From: Pseudocolwellia sp. AS88
GTDB lineage: Bacteria > Pseudomonadota > Gammaproteobacteria > Enterobacterales > Alteromonadaceae
Length of the DNA stretch: 64,000 bases
Assembly: GCF_030551755.1 (NCBI RefSeq)
Contig: NZ_JAUPEC010000017.1
Coordinates: forward strand, 33,417-97,416
Reading direction: 5' to 3'
Shown: positions 17,756 through 25,005 of the stretch, piece after piece
How the letters are laid out: each line of letters opens with the position of its first letter
How positions within the stretch are numbered: the first letter of the stretch is position 1
Translations under genes and position numbers: made by a program
The notes under the pieces: generated by a model
Told to the model about the DNA's origin: nothing
Database searches by the model: none
The model's input: only the letters and a program-made list of their open reading frames with translations

Positions 17756-18685
17756 ATGAAAAAATTTAACCAACCTTTAATCATTAGTACATTAATGGTA
17801 TCAGCCATAGCTAGCGTTGTTCATGCCGATGCAGTTGACGTTACATGGGAAATTAATACAGGTATTAAACATGACGATACTTTAACGATTGCCGAGCTTG
17901 ATCAAGTAAGTGAGCAATCTGATGTTGCATTAACTTTACAAGGTGAAGCTAAAGTAAAATGGCAGATTTCAGATAAGTTAACCTTAAAATCTAATTTAAG
18001 TTACCAAGTAAATGATTACCAAACTTACGATACTTATGATCTGAATTTAGCAAAAGTGGCGTTTGATTTAGATTACCGTTTAGCTGGCTCAACTATAGGT
18101 ACAAGTTATTATTTTGTTGATGCTGAACTTAATAACGATGATTTTTTGCAATTTAGCCAAAACAGTGTGTATTGGTCTAAATTATACAACCAGCGTTATT
18201 TATTACGTTTTTCAACTGACTACAAAAGAAAAGAATTTGCTAACTTAACTGACCGTGATGCGACAAGTTTTGGTGTGAGTAATCAACATTTCTTCTTTTT
18301 TAATCAAGCTAAAAGCTTTGTATCTTTGAATTTAAATATCGACAATGAAAACGCAAGCGACAACCAGTTTGATTATAGAGGTTTAGGTGTTCGCGCTTTA
18401 TATTCACATAGTTTTGTTGGTTGGGATCATGATCAACAAATACAATTTGGATGGCAATTTAATAAACGAGATTATGAGCCGACAATCACCGAAGAACAAT
18501 TTAGCTCAAACCTAGAGTCTCAGCGTAAAGATAAAAGCCAAGTGGTAGACGCACAATGGATATTTGAAATAACACCAAGCTGGTCATTAAATACAAAAGT
18601 TGAATATGGTAATTATGACTCAACAATTGAATCGTTGAATTATGACGAAACCGTGAGCTCATTATCAATTAAAGGCACTTTCTAA
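17756..18685 (+). CDS. Outer-membrane beta-barrel protein
   Basis: This 309-residue protein has a signal peptide (cleavage near VVHA-DA, about residue 24) and then alternating amphipathic beta strands rich in Tyr, Phe and Trp through to a C-terminal ...SIKGTF, whose final Phe is a BAM-recognition feature. About a dozen or more strands are likely. It resembles the barrel portion of surface lipoprotein assembly modifier (DUF560-like) proteins, but there is no N-terminal TPR domain, so I do not name it. Its position 86 bp behind a secreted low-complexity protein suggests that it exports or anchors that protein. This is inference only. Confidence 0.65.
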   Translation: MKKFNQPLIISTLMVSAIASVVHADAVDVTWEINTGIKHDDTLTIAELDQVSEQSDVALTLQGEAKVKWQISDKLTLKSNLSYQVNDYQTYDTYDLNLAKVAFDLDYRLAGSTIGTSYYFVDAELNNDDFLQFSQNSVYWSKLYNQRYLLRFSTDYKRKEFANLTDRDATSFGVSNQHFFFFNQAKSFVSLNLNIDNENASDNQFDYRGLGVRALYSHSFVGWDHDQQIQFGWQFNKRDYEPTITEEQFSSNLESQRKDKSQVVDAQWIFEITPSWSLNTKVEYGNYDSTIESLNYDETVSSLSIKGTF

Positions 18686-18721
18686 CACTAATCAAAATGT
18701 CTTACTGGCAACAATAGAAAA

Positions 18722-18753
18722 GCCCAAATAGATAAACACGCATCTATTTGGGC
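18722..18753. terminator. Bidirectional hairpin between barrel and ACT genes
   Basis: Arms GCCCAAATAGAT (18722-18733) and ATCTATTTGGGC (18742-18753) are perfect complements with an 8-base loop. The minus-strand side continues into TTTTCT, so it best fits the ACT-domain gene and may also serve the barrel gene. Confidence 0.8.
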
Positions 18754-18775
18754 AATAATTTATTTAAGACAAGTA

Positions 18776-19171
18776 TTAACGAGCAAACTCACCTAGTGCT
18801 TCAATCGCTAATTCAGCTTTTTCTGCTTGAACAAAAATATGATCATGATAGTACGCAGCAATAACATTCGCGCTGATACCTTTCTCCGCTAGCTTAGTAG
18901 ACACAGCAGCAGTTAACCCCACAGCATCTAAGCTTGAGTGAATAGTTAAAGTAATACCTTTAAATACAGATTCAAAAGGTAGTTGATGCGTAACGGCAGC
19001 TTCTTTAGTTACAACAAGGGTTAAGCCTTCTGTTTCACGAAACGTTGCTAAAGGAGACAATGCTTGATAGTCGTTATATTCACCTTTTACAGTGCAAAAT
19101 ACATATTCACCAGGAATAAGTGCTGGTGACATTGATTCGAGTAGTTTGTCTAAATTAGTTTCACCAATCAT
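18776..19171 (-). CDS. ACT-domain protein
   Basis: This 131-residue cytoplasmic protein is made of two ACT-like modules. The first covers about 15-65 (IPGEYVFCTVKGEY, GLTLVVTKE) and the second about 68-130 (ITLTIHSSLDAVGLTAAVSTKLAEKGISANVIAAYYHDHIFV, given here as adjoining segments). The second has the GLTAAVSTKLAE helix and the strand that follow the ACT fold closely. Such stand-alone ACT proteins are common in proteobacteria and bind small ligands, often amino acids. No enzymatic domain is fused. The ligand is unknown. It may be co-transcribed with the small membrane protein gene 23 bp upstream. Confidence 0.8.
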   Translation of the reverse strand: MIGETNLDKLLESMSPALIPGEYVFCTVKGEYNDYQALSPLATFRETEGLTLVVTKEAAVTHQLPFESVFKGITLTIHSSLDAVGLTAAVSTKLAEKGISANVIAAYYHDHIFVQAEKAELAIEALGEFAR

Positions 19172-19194
19172 TGATGTGTCCTTTTGATTTTCTG

Positions 19195-19446
19195 TTATAG
19201 GTTTATGCTCAAGTTAAATATTACTTGAGGGATTATAATAAGCATTAAAATGAGTAATAGTAAGTAAAGTAATGATTTTACTATAGGGAAATCGTTGAGT
19301 GTAATGTTTTTAGCCTCTTTATTTTTAGCTGAATTTATACAGTCATATAAAAAAGTTACTACAGAATAAAAAAGATAGATAACACCAACAAGCCAAAAAC
19401 ATAAAACTAGATAATATAAAGCGATCGAGTATTGTTCTTCTTTCAA
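19195..19446 (-). CDS. Small two-helix membrane protein of unknown function
   Basis: The 83-residue protein has hydrophobic helices at about 9-33 and 57-80 joined by a charged loop (NSAKNKEAKN). There is no known motif. Its start lies 53 bp from the subtilase stop, and the ACT gene begins 23 bp after it, so a shared transcript is possible. The short length and AT-rich composition leave some doubt that it is a real gene. Confidence 0.5.
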   Translation of the reverse strand: MKEEQYSIALYYLVLCFWLVGVIYLFYSVVTFLYDCINSAKNKEAKNITLNDFPIVKSLLYLLLLILMLIIIPQVIFNLSINL

Positions 19447-19499
19447 CTTATTCCCTCTTAAATAAAAATAACATAGTAATAATAAACCTATCTCCTATT

Positions 19500-20951
19500 T
19501 CACGAACCACCAATACGGCCATTGCCAAATAACGTATCGTAGCCTTTATCACCTAGATCTAAGGCTTGAGTATTAAGTAAATCTAAATAGTTTGCTGATG
19601 TTTGTTCAGCCTTATATTTTGCACAAGCAGCATAAGCTGTTATTACTGGTGCTGCCATTGATGTTCCACTCTCAAAACCAAAATCACCAGATAAACGTGC
19701 GGTTTTAACTGACACACCGCGTGCAGAAAAATCAACATAATCGCCACGATTAGCCCACCGATATAATCTATTTTTGTCATCTACCGCAGTAACACCAATA
19801 ACGTTTTTATAAGCCGCTGGATACAAAGGTGGAGAATGCGGACCTTCATTTCCAACTGCCGCAACAATCGCAATGTTTTTAGTTAAAGCGATATTAATAA
19901 CATTCGCTAAAATTGGATTATCTGGTCCAGCTAAACTCATATTTATCACACTAACTTCTTGGCTTAACAACCAATTAATACCTGATACCAAGTTAAATAG
20001 ATTAGCACCTTGGCTGAAATCGTTTTGCCCATAAAACACTTCTGCTGCAAATAATTTAGCTTTAGGTAATAACGCTGGCACTTGTGACGAATTACTGACT
20101 AACAGGGCAGAAACAGCTGTTCCGTGAGCTTTAGGCGCAGCTAAGTTTTCAGCAATGAAACTTTGACGAGTTATGGTTTTATTCTTAAATACCGGATGCT
20201 GAACATCAATTGCTGTGTCGACCATACCAATAGAAAGTGGTGCCAAACAAGCCGCGTTGTTCAGTGTCTTATCAAGCTGACTTTCACTATTAAGGCTTTG
20301 AATTGGAGCTATTTCTTTATTGGAAAGTACTTCAGTGTTTACTTGGCTTATATTTGGATCTTGGGAGTTACTTTGCGTTTGATAAACATAATCGCGAGCT
20401 AATTTATTATGTAACGATGAAGGTAATATCGACGTAAGCTGTTCTTTATTGTCGAATAATGGTTTAACTTTAAATTGCACTAATGTTAAACCTAAAGTAT
20501 TAAATTCTTTTGTACTAACCAGTGCAACAACATTATTTCTAGCAAGTTGCTGTAGCTGTTTTAACTCAGCTTGAGAGGTCATCACTAACCATTGATGTTC
20601 TATGGCTCGCCAGCCATTTTCCACTTCAACTTCTCGAAATAAAGTATTACCTGCCACATCTAAAATGTTAATTGATTCAGTTAAATTACCTACGGGAGCA
20701 ATTAGCGAGCTGACCTCTCCTTCAGGTAAATGTGTTAATAATTGTGAAAGATCGACTAATGACTGTGTTTTATTTTTTACTCTATCAACTCGGTTATTGA
20801 TGATATCGGTTTGGCGATTGATAATACTGTCGTTCAAGATTGAATTTTCTATAGTTGACAGTTGTTTACCCAATAAGCCATTCGCCATAAGCGAGGTAGA
20901 AAATGTTATACTGAGTAAAAATCCCCATGCGGCTTTGGTGAAACTTTTCAT
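19500..20951 (-). CDS. Subtilisin-like (S8) serine protease, exported
   Basis: The protein has 483 residues: a signal peptide (to about residue 24), a long N-terminal region to about 235 that probably acts as a propeptide/inhibitor, then an S8 catalytic domain. The triad is visible as Asp245 (GMVDTAID), His276 (AHGTAVS) and Ser431 (SGTSMAAP), with the oxyanion Asn368 (AVGNEGP). The C-terminus ends soon after the domain, with no sorting tail. It is divergent from an ECF sigma operon, and its own upstream region carries a GGAAT-16-CGTTTA pair matching the sigma promoter, so the protease is a likely regulon member. A periplasmic or secreted role in surface-stress processing is inferred. Confidence 0.88.
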   Translation of the reverse strand: MKSFTKAAWGFLLSITFSTSLMANGLLGKQLSTIENSILNDSIINRQTDIINNRVDRVKNKTQSLVDLSQLLTHLPEGEVSSLIAPVGNLTESINILDVAGNTLFREVEVENGWRAIEHQWLVMTSQAELKQLQQLARNNVVALVSTKEFNTLGLTLVQFKVKPLFDNKEQLTSILPSSLHNKLARDYVYQTQSNSQDPNISQVNTEVLSNKEIAPIQSLNSESQLDKTLNNAACLAPLSIGMVDTAIDVQHPVFKNKTITRQSFIAENLAAPKAHGTAVSALLVSNSSQVPALLPKAKLFAAEVFYGQNDFSQGANLFNLVSGINWLLSQEVSVINMSLAGPDNPILANVINIALTKNIAIVAAVGNEGPHSPPLYPAAYKNVIGVTAVDDKNRLYRWANRGDYVDFSARGVSVKTARLSGDFGFESGTSMAAPVITAYAACAKYKAEQTSANYLDLLNTQALDLGDKGYDTLFGNGRIGGS

Positions 20952-20985
20952 TATTTTTCCTATAAAAAACGAGGGCTGTACTAAT

Positions 20986-21012
20986 TAAACGTATTAGAAT
21001 AAAAATAATTCC
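20986..21012 (-). promoter_or_regulatory. Candidate ECF-sigma promoter of the subtilase gene
   Basis: On the minus strand, GGAAT (21012-21008) and CGTTTA (20991-20986) are separated by exactly 16 bases, and the subtilase start lies 35 bp downstream. The layout matches the promoter facing the other way at 21022-21048. Confidence 0.55.
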
Positions 21013-21021
21013 AAAAACTTG

Positions 21022-21048
21022 GGAATAAACTTCATTGTCATTCGTCTA
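21022..21048 (+). promoter_or_regulatory. Candidate autoregulated ECF-sigma promoter
   Basis: GGAAT (21022-21026) is followed after 16 bases by CGTCTA (21043-21048), a typical ECF -35/-10 pair, 23 bp before the sigma-factor ATG. This suggests that the sigma factor drives its own operon. Confidence 0.65.
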
Positions 21049-21071
21049 CTCAGTATAACAGGAGAGATTAA

Positions 21072-21560
21072 ATGAAAAATCAGATAATAGCTTTAGTACC
21101 AATGATACGACGATTCGCGTATTCGTTAACAGGTAATCAACATGATGCAGACGATTTACTGCAAAATACAATTGAACGCATATTAACAAAAGGCGTGCCT
21201 GAAAATGTAGAATTAAATAAATGGATGTTTCGAGTATGCCGTAACTTATGGATTGATGAATACAGATCACGCAAGGTTAGACAAACGGCAGCAGAGTCTC
21301 CAGAGTTAACAGAAAACCAAATAGTGAATGAAGAAAAACAACAAAATGATAAAATTAGTTTACAGCAAGTGAATAATGCGATGGATGTATTACCTCACGA
21401 GCAACGTTCAATTTTGTCGTTAGTCGCTATTCAGGGCATGTCGTATAAAGAAGTATCTGAAACACTAGAAATTCCCATAGGTACGGTAATGAGTCGATTA
21501 TCTAGAGCACGAATTAGTTTAAGCCAATGTTTAAATAACAGTACAGGAGTAATGGCATGA
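21072..21560 (+). CDS. ECF-family RNA polymerase sigma factor
   Basis: This 162-residue sigma-70 factor has only regions 2 and 4. Region 2 includes HDADDLLQNTIERIL and WMFRVCRNLWIDEYRSRK (about 25-75). Region 4 includes LPHEQRSILSLV and GMSYKEVSETLEIP followed by GTVMSRLSRAR (about 105-150). Its stop codon overlaps the start of the next gene (ATGA at 21557-21560), so the two are translationally coupled, as is usual for a sigma/anti-sigma pair. The start is preceded by AGGAGAG. It directs polymerase to a GGAAT/CGTC-type promoter, inferred from the sites upstream of itself and of the divergent protease gene. The inducing signal is unknown. Confidence 0.9.
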   Translation: MKNQIIALVPMIRRFAYSLTGNQHDADDLLQNTIERILTKGVPENVELNKWMFRVCRNLWIDEYRSRKVRQTAAESPELTENQIVNEEKQQNDKISLQQVNNAMDVLPHEQRSILSLVAIQGMSYKEVSETLEIPIGTVMSRLSRARISLSQCLNNSTGVMA

Positions 21561-22366
21561 ATAACCTAACAATAAGCGATGAGGTTTTATCTGCCTTTTT
21601 AGATGCCGAATTACCTGAGCAACAAATGGAGCAGATCAGAGAAGCATTACTTGAGGATGACAACTTAGCGAACCGTTTAGCTGACTTGGCTATGGTTGAT
21701 GAAGTTATAGCGACTAAATATGATGAAATTAATCAGCAACCTTTACCTGCGGCTATTAACGAATTATTAGCAGCGATACCAGAAGAAAAAGCTTCGGTGA
21801 CTGCTATACAAGCTGCTGAGAATTTTTCCGAAAATACAGCAAGCCAGCAAGATCTAAACAATACACGTAGTTCGGAAGAAAAAAGTAATGTTGTTAGCCT
21901 TTGGCAGCGTGCAAAAAACTCAACCAACAAGCCTTTTGCTTTAGCTGCTAGCATAGCTGTTGCAGCAGGACTGTTTGCTACTGTGTTTAGTCAAACAAAC
22001 AATTTATCAGGCGATAACTGGCAAGAAGTTGCTCAAATATTAGAGCAGAAAACCAGTGGCAATGAACAAACATTAGCGAATGGTAAAACCATAAAAACTC
22101 AACTCACTTTTAATAATCAGCAAGGTAACTTTTGTCGCCAATATGATGTAACGAGTAAAATAGATATTGAACGTAATATCGCTTGTCGTGTTAATCAAGA
22201 ATGGGAATTAGCTTTAACTGTTGTCGAACAGAAACAAGCGACACAAAACTACCAAACCGCTACGTCAAACAGCATGTTACGAGAGCAAATAGACAATATG
22301 GCTTCAGGTGACTTTTTAGATAAACAACAAGAACAACAAGTAATTAATAATCGTTGGGCAAAGTAA
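21557..22366 (+). CDS. Transmembrane anti-sigma factor
   Basis: The protein has 269 residues. The N-terminal 60 residues (LSAFLDAELPEQQMEQIREALLEDD) match the cytoplasmic sigma-binding part of anti-sigma factors such as RseA/RsiW, though no zinc-binding HxxxCxxC motif is seen. One membrane helix lies at about 132-150 (PFALAASIAVAAGLFATVF), followed by a periplasmic domain of about 120 residues with two Cys (NFCRQYD, NIACRVN) that could form a disulfide. It starts inside the sigma gene stop, which supports coupled synthesis. It holds the sigma factor inactive until a periplasmic signal, possibly involving proteolysis. The identity of the releasing protease is not shown by the sequence. Confidence 0.82.
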   Translation: MNNLTISDEVLSAFLDAELPEQQMEQIREALLEDDNLANRLADLAMVDEVIATKYDEINQQPLPAAINELLAAIPEEKASVTAIQAAENFSENTASQQDLNNTRSSEEKSNVVSLWQRAKNSTNKPFALAASIAVAAGLFATVFSQTNNLSGDNWQEVAQILEQKTSGNEQTLANGKTIKTQLTFNNQQGNFCRQYDVTSKIDIERNIACRVNQEWELALTVVEQKQATQNYQTATSNSMLREQIDNMASGDFLDKQQEQQVINNRWAK

Positions 22367-22409
22367 CTATAAAGGCTTACTCTAACCTAGATTAAATGAG
22401 GAAAATATT

Positions 22410-22931
22410 ATGAAAAAAATAATTATATTAGCAACACTTATCGGTTTTTTAGCTGCTTGTTCGTCAAGCCCAGAATATCGCGCAGCCAAGAATAACGGCT
22501 ATGGCTATCAAGAAAGTATTTTGAATCAAGATAAAATACGCGTGCACTTCAAAACTCGTGACGACAACAAGCTTAAAGCCATTGATTACACTTTTTTACG
22601 TGCAGCCGAATTAACTGTTCGTGAAGGCTACGATTGGTTTGTAGTAACAAATCGTGATGTGTTAGTTGACGGTAAAAACCAACCACGCAGTACAATTCAT
22701 ACAGGCATAGGTACAAGTCGTGATTGTGGTTTATATGGCTGTAGAAATCAGCCAAGCACTCAATTAGGTATAGGTATTAACTTAAGTGATCAAGGTCAAG
22801 ACATCGAAAGTATTTTAGAAATAAAACTAGGTAAAGGTGTTCGTCCTGAAACACAAGACAGCTACGAAGCGCGTGAGATAATCACTAATATGGAAGCTAA
22901 GTATCAAATAAATGCTGAAAATAAAGAGTAA
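22410..22931 (+). CDS. CC0125/CC1285-type lipoprotein
   Basis: This 173-residue lipoprotein has lipobox LAAC (Cys17) after a short signal. The body carries SPEYRAAKNNGYGYQES near the N-terminus and DYTFLRAAELTVREGYDWFVV (about 55-75), a pattern I associate with the CC0125/CC1285 family of unknown function. Two more Cys (RDCGLYGCR) lie in the middle. It is 43 bp downstream of the anti-sigma gene and probably belongs to the same operon. It may sense or respond to outer-envelope stress together with the sigma system, which is inference. A strong terminator follows. Confidence 0.72.
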   Translation: MKKIIILATLIGFLAACSSSPEYRAAKNNGYGYQESILNQDKIRVHFKTRDDNKLKAIDYTFLRAAELTVREGYDWFVVTNRDVLVDGKNQPRSTIHTGIGTSRDCGLYGCRNQPSTQLGIGINLSDQGQDIESILEIKLGKGVRPETQDSYEAREIITNMEAKYQINAENKE

Positions 22932-23032
22932 ATCAGTTTAAGTTAAACTCTGCTAAGTTAATTAATTCTAAGTTAATTTATTCTATGTTAATTATGCAGC
23001 CAGTTGCAAAGCTGATGAACCTTATAAATAAA

Positions 23033-23081
23033 GGGTAATAACGTTATGATGAATTTAGATCATAAGGTTACTACCCTTTTT
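23033..23081. terminator. Long terminator, GGTAATAAC family
   Basis: Left arm 23033-23049 (GGGTAATAACGTTATGA) pairs with right arm 23060-23076 (TCATAAGGTTACTACCC) with two mismatches, and T-runs follow. It lies between the convergent lipoprotein and monooxygenase genes. Confidence 0.8.
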
Positions 23082-23093
23082 AGTATTAAGCTT

Positions 23094-24656
23094 TTAACTT
23101 TTCAATTCTTGCTTTTTTTGTTCTTTTCTTATTAAGCAACGACCTCTTGGTTCATCACCTTCATGGAGGACTGTTTCAGAATGTAAAAACTTTGCAGCCT
23201 CAGCTGAGTCTTTAACTTTAACCATACTTCGTTCTAGCATTTCAGCTTCAAAATCGTTAAGCATGCTTTCTCTTATACCAACCTCTCGCCATTGCGATAA
23301 AGGTCGACATTCTTTTGTTATACCTCTAGCTAATGCAAGTGCATCAAGTAAAGCTTGATTAGCACCTTGTCCTTTGAAAGGACTCATGGGATGAGCCGCA
23401 TCGCCAATAAGAGTAACTTGTTCGTTTTTTTGCAATAGATCTGGAGTGAGAGATTTTCGGTCATAAACAGGATAACCAGAAATCTGTGTAGCCATAGTAG
23501 CAGCTAAAATTTGAGGAATAGGATCATGCCACTGACATCGACTTAACGCTTCATCTTTAAGTGCCTGAGAACCTTTTTCACTTAGCGCTTTAGCTGCTTC
23601 TTCCGTCATAGGGAAACTCAATTGCCACATTATTGAGTCAAACGAGTAAGGCATAACGTAAATACGTTCATTGCCATTAGCTGTTTGAAATACTGTGGCT
23701 GAATCAAGCAAAGAAAGGTCAAAATCTGAAGGGGATAAATTTTCAATAGCGGCTAACGGGCATATACCCAAAATAACAATACAGCCTAAATAACATAAAG
23801 GAAAAGCTCCTTCTCCTAGTAATAACTCACGCACCGAACTGCGAATTCCGTCGGCACCAACAATAAGATCTGCACTAGCATGCTTTATCTCGTTACCTAC
23901 TTGAAAACTCAACCCTATCGCTTCATTTTTGCTGCCATTTATATTTACATTATTATTTTCACTTTCATTTAGGCTTTCAGCGCCATTAAAATCTATTAAC
24001 TGATGTCCCCATTTTATTGAGCTATTTAAGTCTTGCTCGCCGAATTGTTCTGCTGACCGATCCCCCAATTGTTCAAGTAATGCTAAACGTAATGCCTGTC
24101 TAGCTATATGCACGTTAGTTCGTTTTGCTAAAGCCTTATCTCCCGTAGATAACCATTTTCTACTGCCCCACTCACCTATAACTTTCCCGTCGGTGGTGTG
24201 TACTACGTGCTGGGTTGAAATGATGCCTTCGTTTAACGAAAATATGCCTAAACCTTCAATTGCCCTACTCGCTTGTTGCAGCGTAAGTCCATAGCCTTGT
24301 GAACGTGCTTCAAAGTTATTATCGCGTTCATAAAGGGTAAAAGGAATACCACGATGTAAACAAGCTACGGCAAGAGCAACTCCGCCTATTCCGCCACCAA
24401 TAATAGCGATATTAGGGTATCTTTTATCGGCTAACATTTGCTCAGCACAAGCAACCAAACCAGAGCCGTTGCAAACAATACAATTGTCTAAGTGACCTTT
24501 AGGGCGAACAGGAGGGATACCTTCAGCATTATTTTTTTCAAATTCGTCTAACTCTCGTTGATAACGCAGTTTAGCTTTTTTACGGATCCGTTTACTTTTT
24601 TTACCACTGCCTTGGCAGTTAGAACAAGTAGTCCAATGATCTTCTACATTTTGCAT
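23094..24656 (-). CDS. FAD-dependent monooxygenase with N-terminal DnaJ-like Cys module
   Basis: This 520-residue protein is a group A flavin monooxygenase of the PHBH fold. It has GGGIGG (87-92) for the FAD dinucleotide site, then GADGIRSSVRE and LIGDAAHPMSPFKGQGAN (about 410-430), the GD motif. Before this it has about 75 extra residues with two CxxCxGxG units, CSNCQGSG (Cys11, Cys14) and CIVCNGSG (Cys59, Cys62), exactly the DnaJ zinc-finger repeat, separated by a basic, helical stretch. The combination suggests a metal-binding module ahead of the enzyme. The substrate is unknown. I see no signal peptide. It is monocistronic and convergent with the sigma operon. Confidence 0.8.
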   Translation of the reverse strand: MQNVEDHWTTCSNCQGSGKKSKRIRKKAKLRYQRELDEFEKNNAEGIPPVRPKGHLDNCIVCNGSGLVACAEQMLADKRYPNIAIIGGGIGGVALAVACLHRGIPFTLYERDNNFEARSQGYGLTLQQASRAIEGLGIFSLNEGIISTQHVVHTTDGKVIGEWGSRKWLSTGDKALAKRTNVHIARQALRLALLEQLGDRSAEQFGEQDLNSSIKWGHQLIDFNGAESLNESENNNVNINGSKNEAIGLSFQVGNEIKHASADLIVGADGIRSSVRELLLGEGAFPLCYLGCIVILGICPLAAIENLSPSDFDLSLLDSATVFQTANGNERIYVMPYSFDSIMWQLSFPMTEEAAKALSEKGSQALKDEALSRCQWHDPIPQILAATMATQISGYPVYDRKSLTPDLLQKNEQVTLIGDAAHPMSPFKGQGANQALLDALALARGITKECRPLSQWREVGIRESMLNDFEAEMLERSMVKVKDSAEAAKFLHSETVLHEGDEPRGRCLIRKEQKKQELKS

Positions 24657-25005
24657 ATCTGCTACTTGCTCATTTTATGGCTTATTGATGGTTGTTTATT
24701 TATGGTCGATTATTACTTGGCTAGCTTTTGGCTTCTCATCATAAGAAAAAGATAAGGAAGTACAATGGATAACAGTCTTAAATTATTATAGCCTTTATTA
24801 CTGATGATAAGAATACAACTAGAACAAAACAAAACTGTTACTACTACTTTATTAAATTTCTACTTTATTACGCCCTTTCTCCTTTATCATTTTCTCTTAA
24901 CGAAATAAGAAGGGTAATAACATCGCTGTTATTACCCTCATTTTAAAACACTGTTTAACTAAATAAAAAACTAGCCATCAATGCCTGACTTTTAATTACT
25001 TTTGT
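24657..25005. other. 349-bp intergenic region with terminator
   Basis: It holds the minus-strand promoter region of the monooxygenase gene and the terminator of the acyltransferase fusion gene. Short open frames here lack ribosome sites. No other structure was seen. Confidence 0.5.
24912..24937 (-). terminator. Terminator, GGTAATAACA family
   Basis: Stem GGGTAATAACA (24912-24922)/TGTTATTACCC (24927-24937), loop TCGC. It has the same core as the hairpin at 8350-8373. It lies 69 bp past the stop of the minus-strand fusion gene. Confidence 0.75.
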
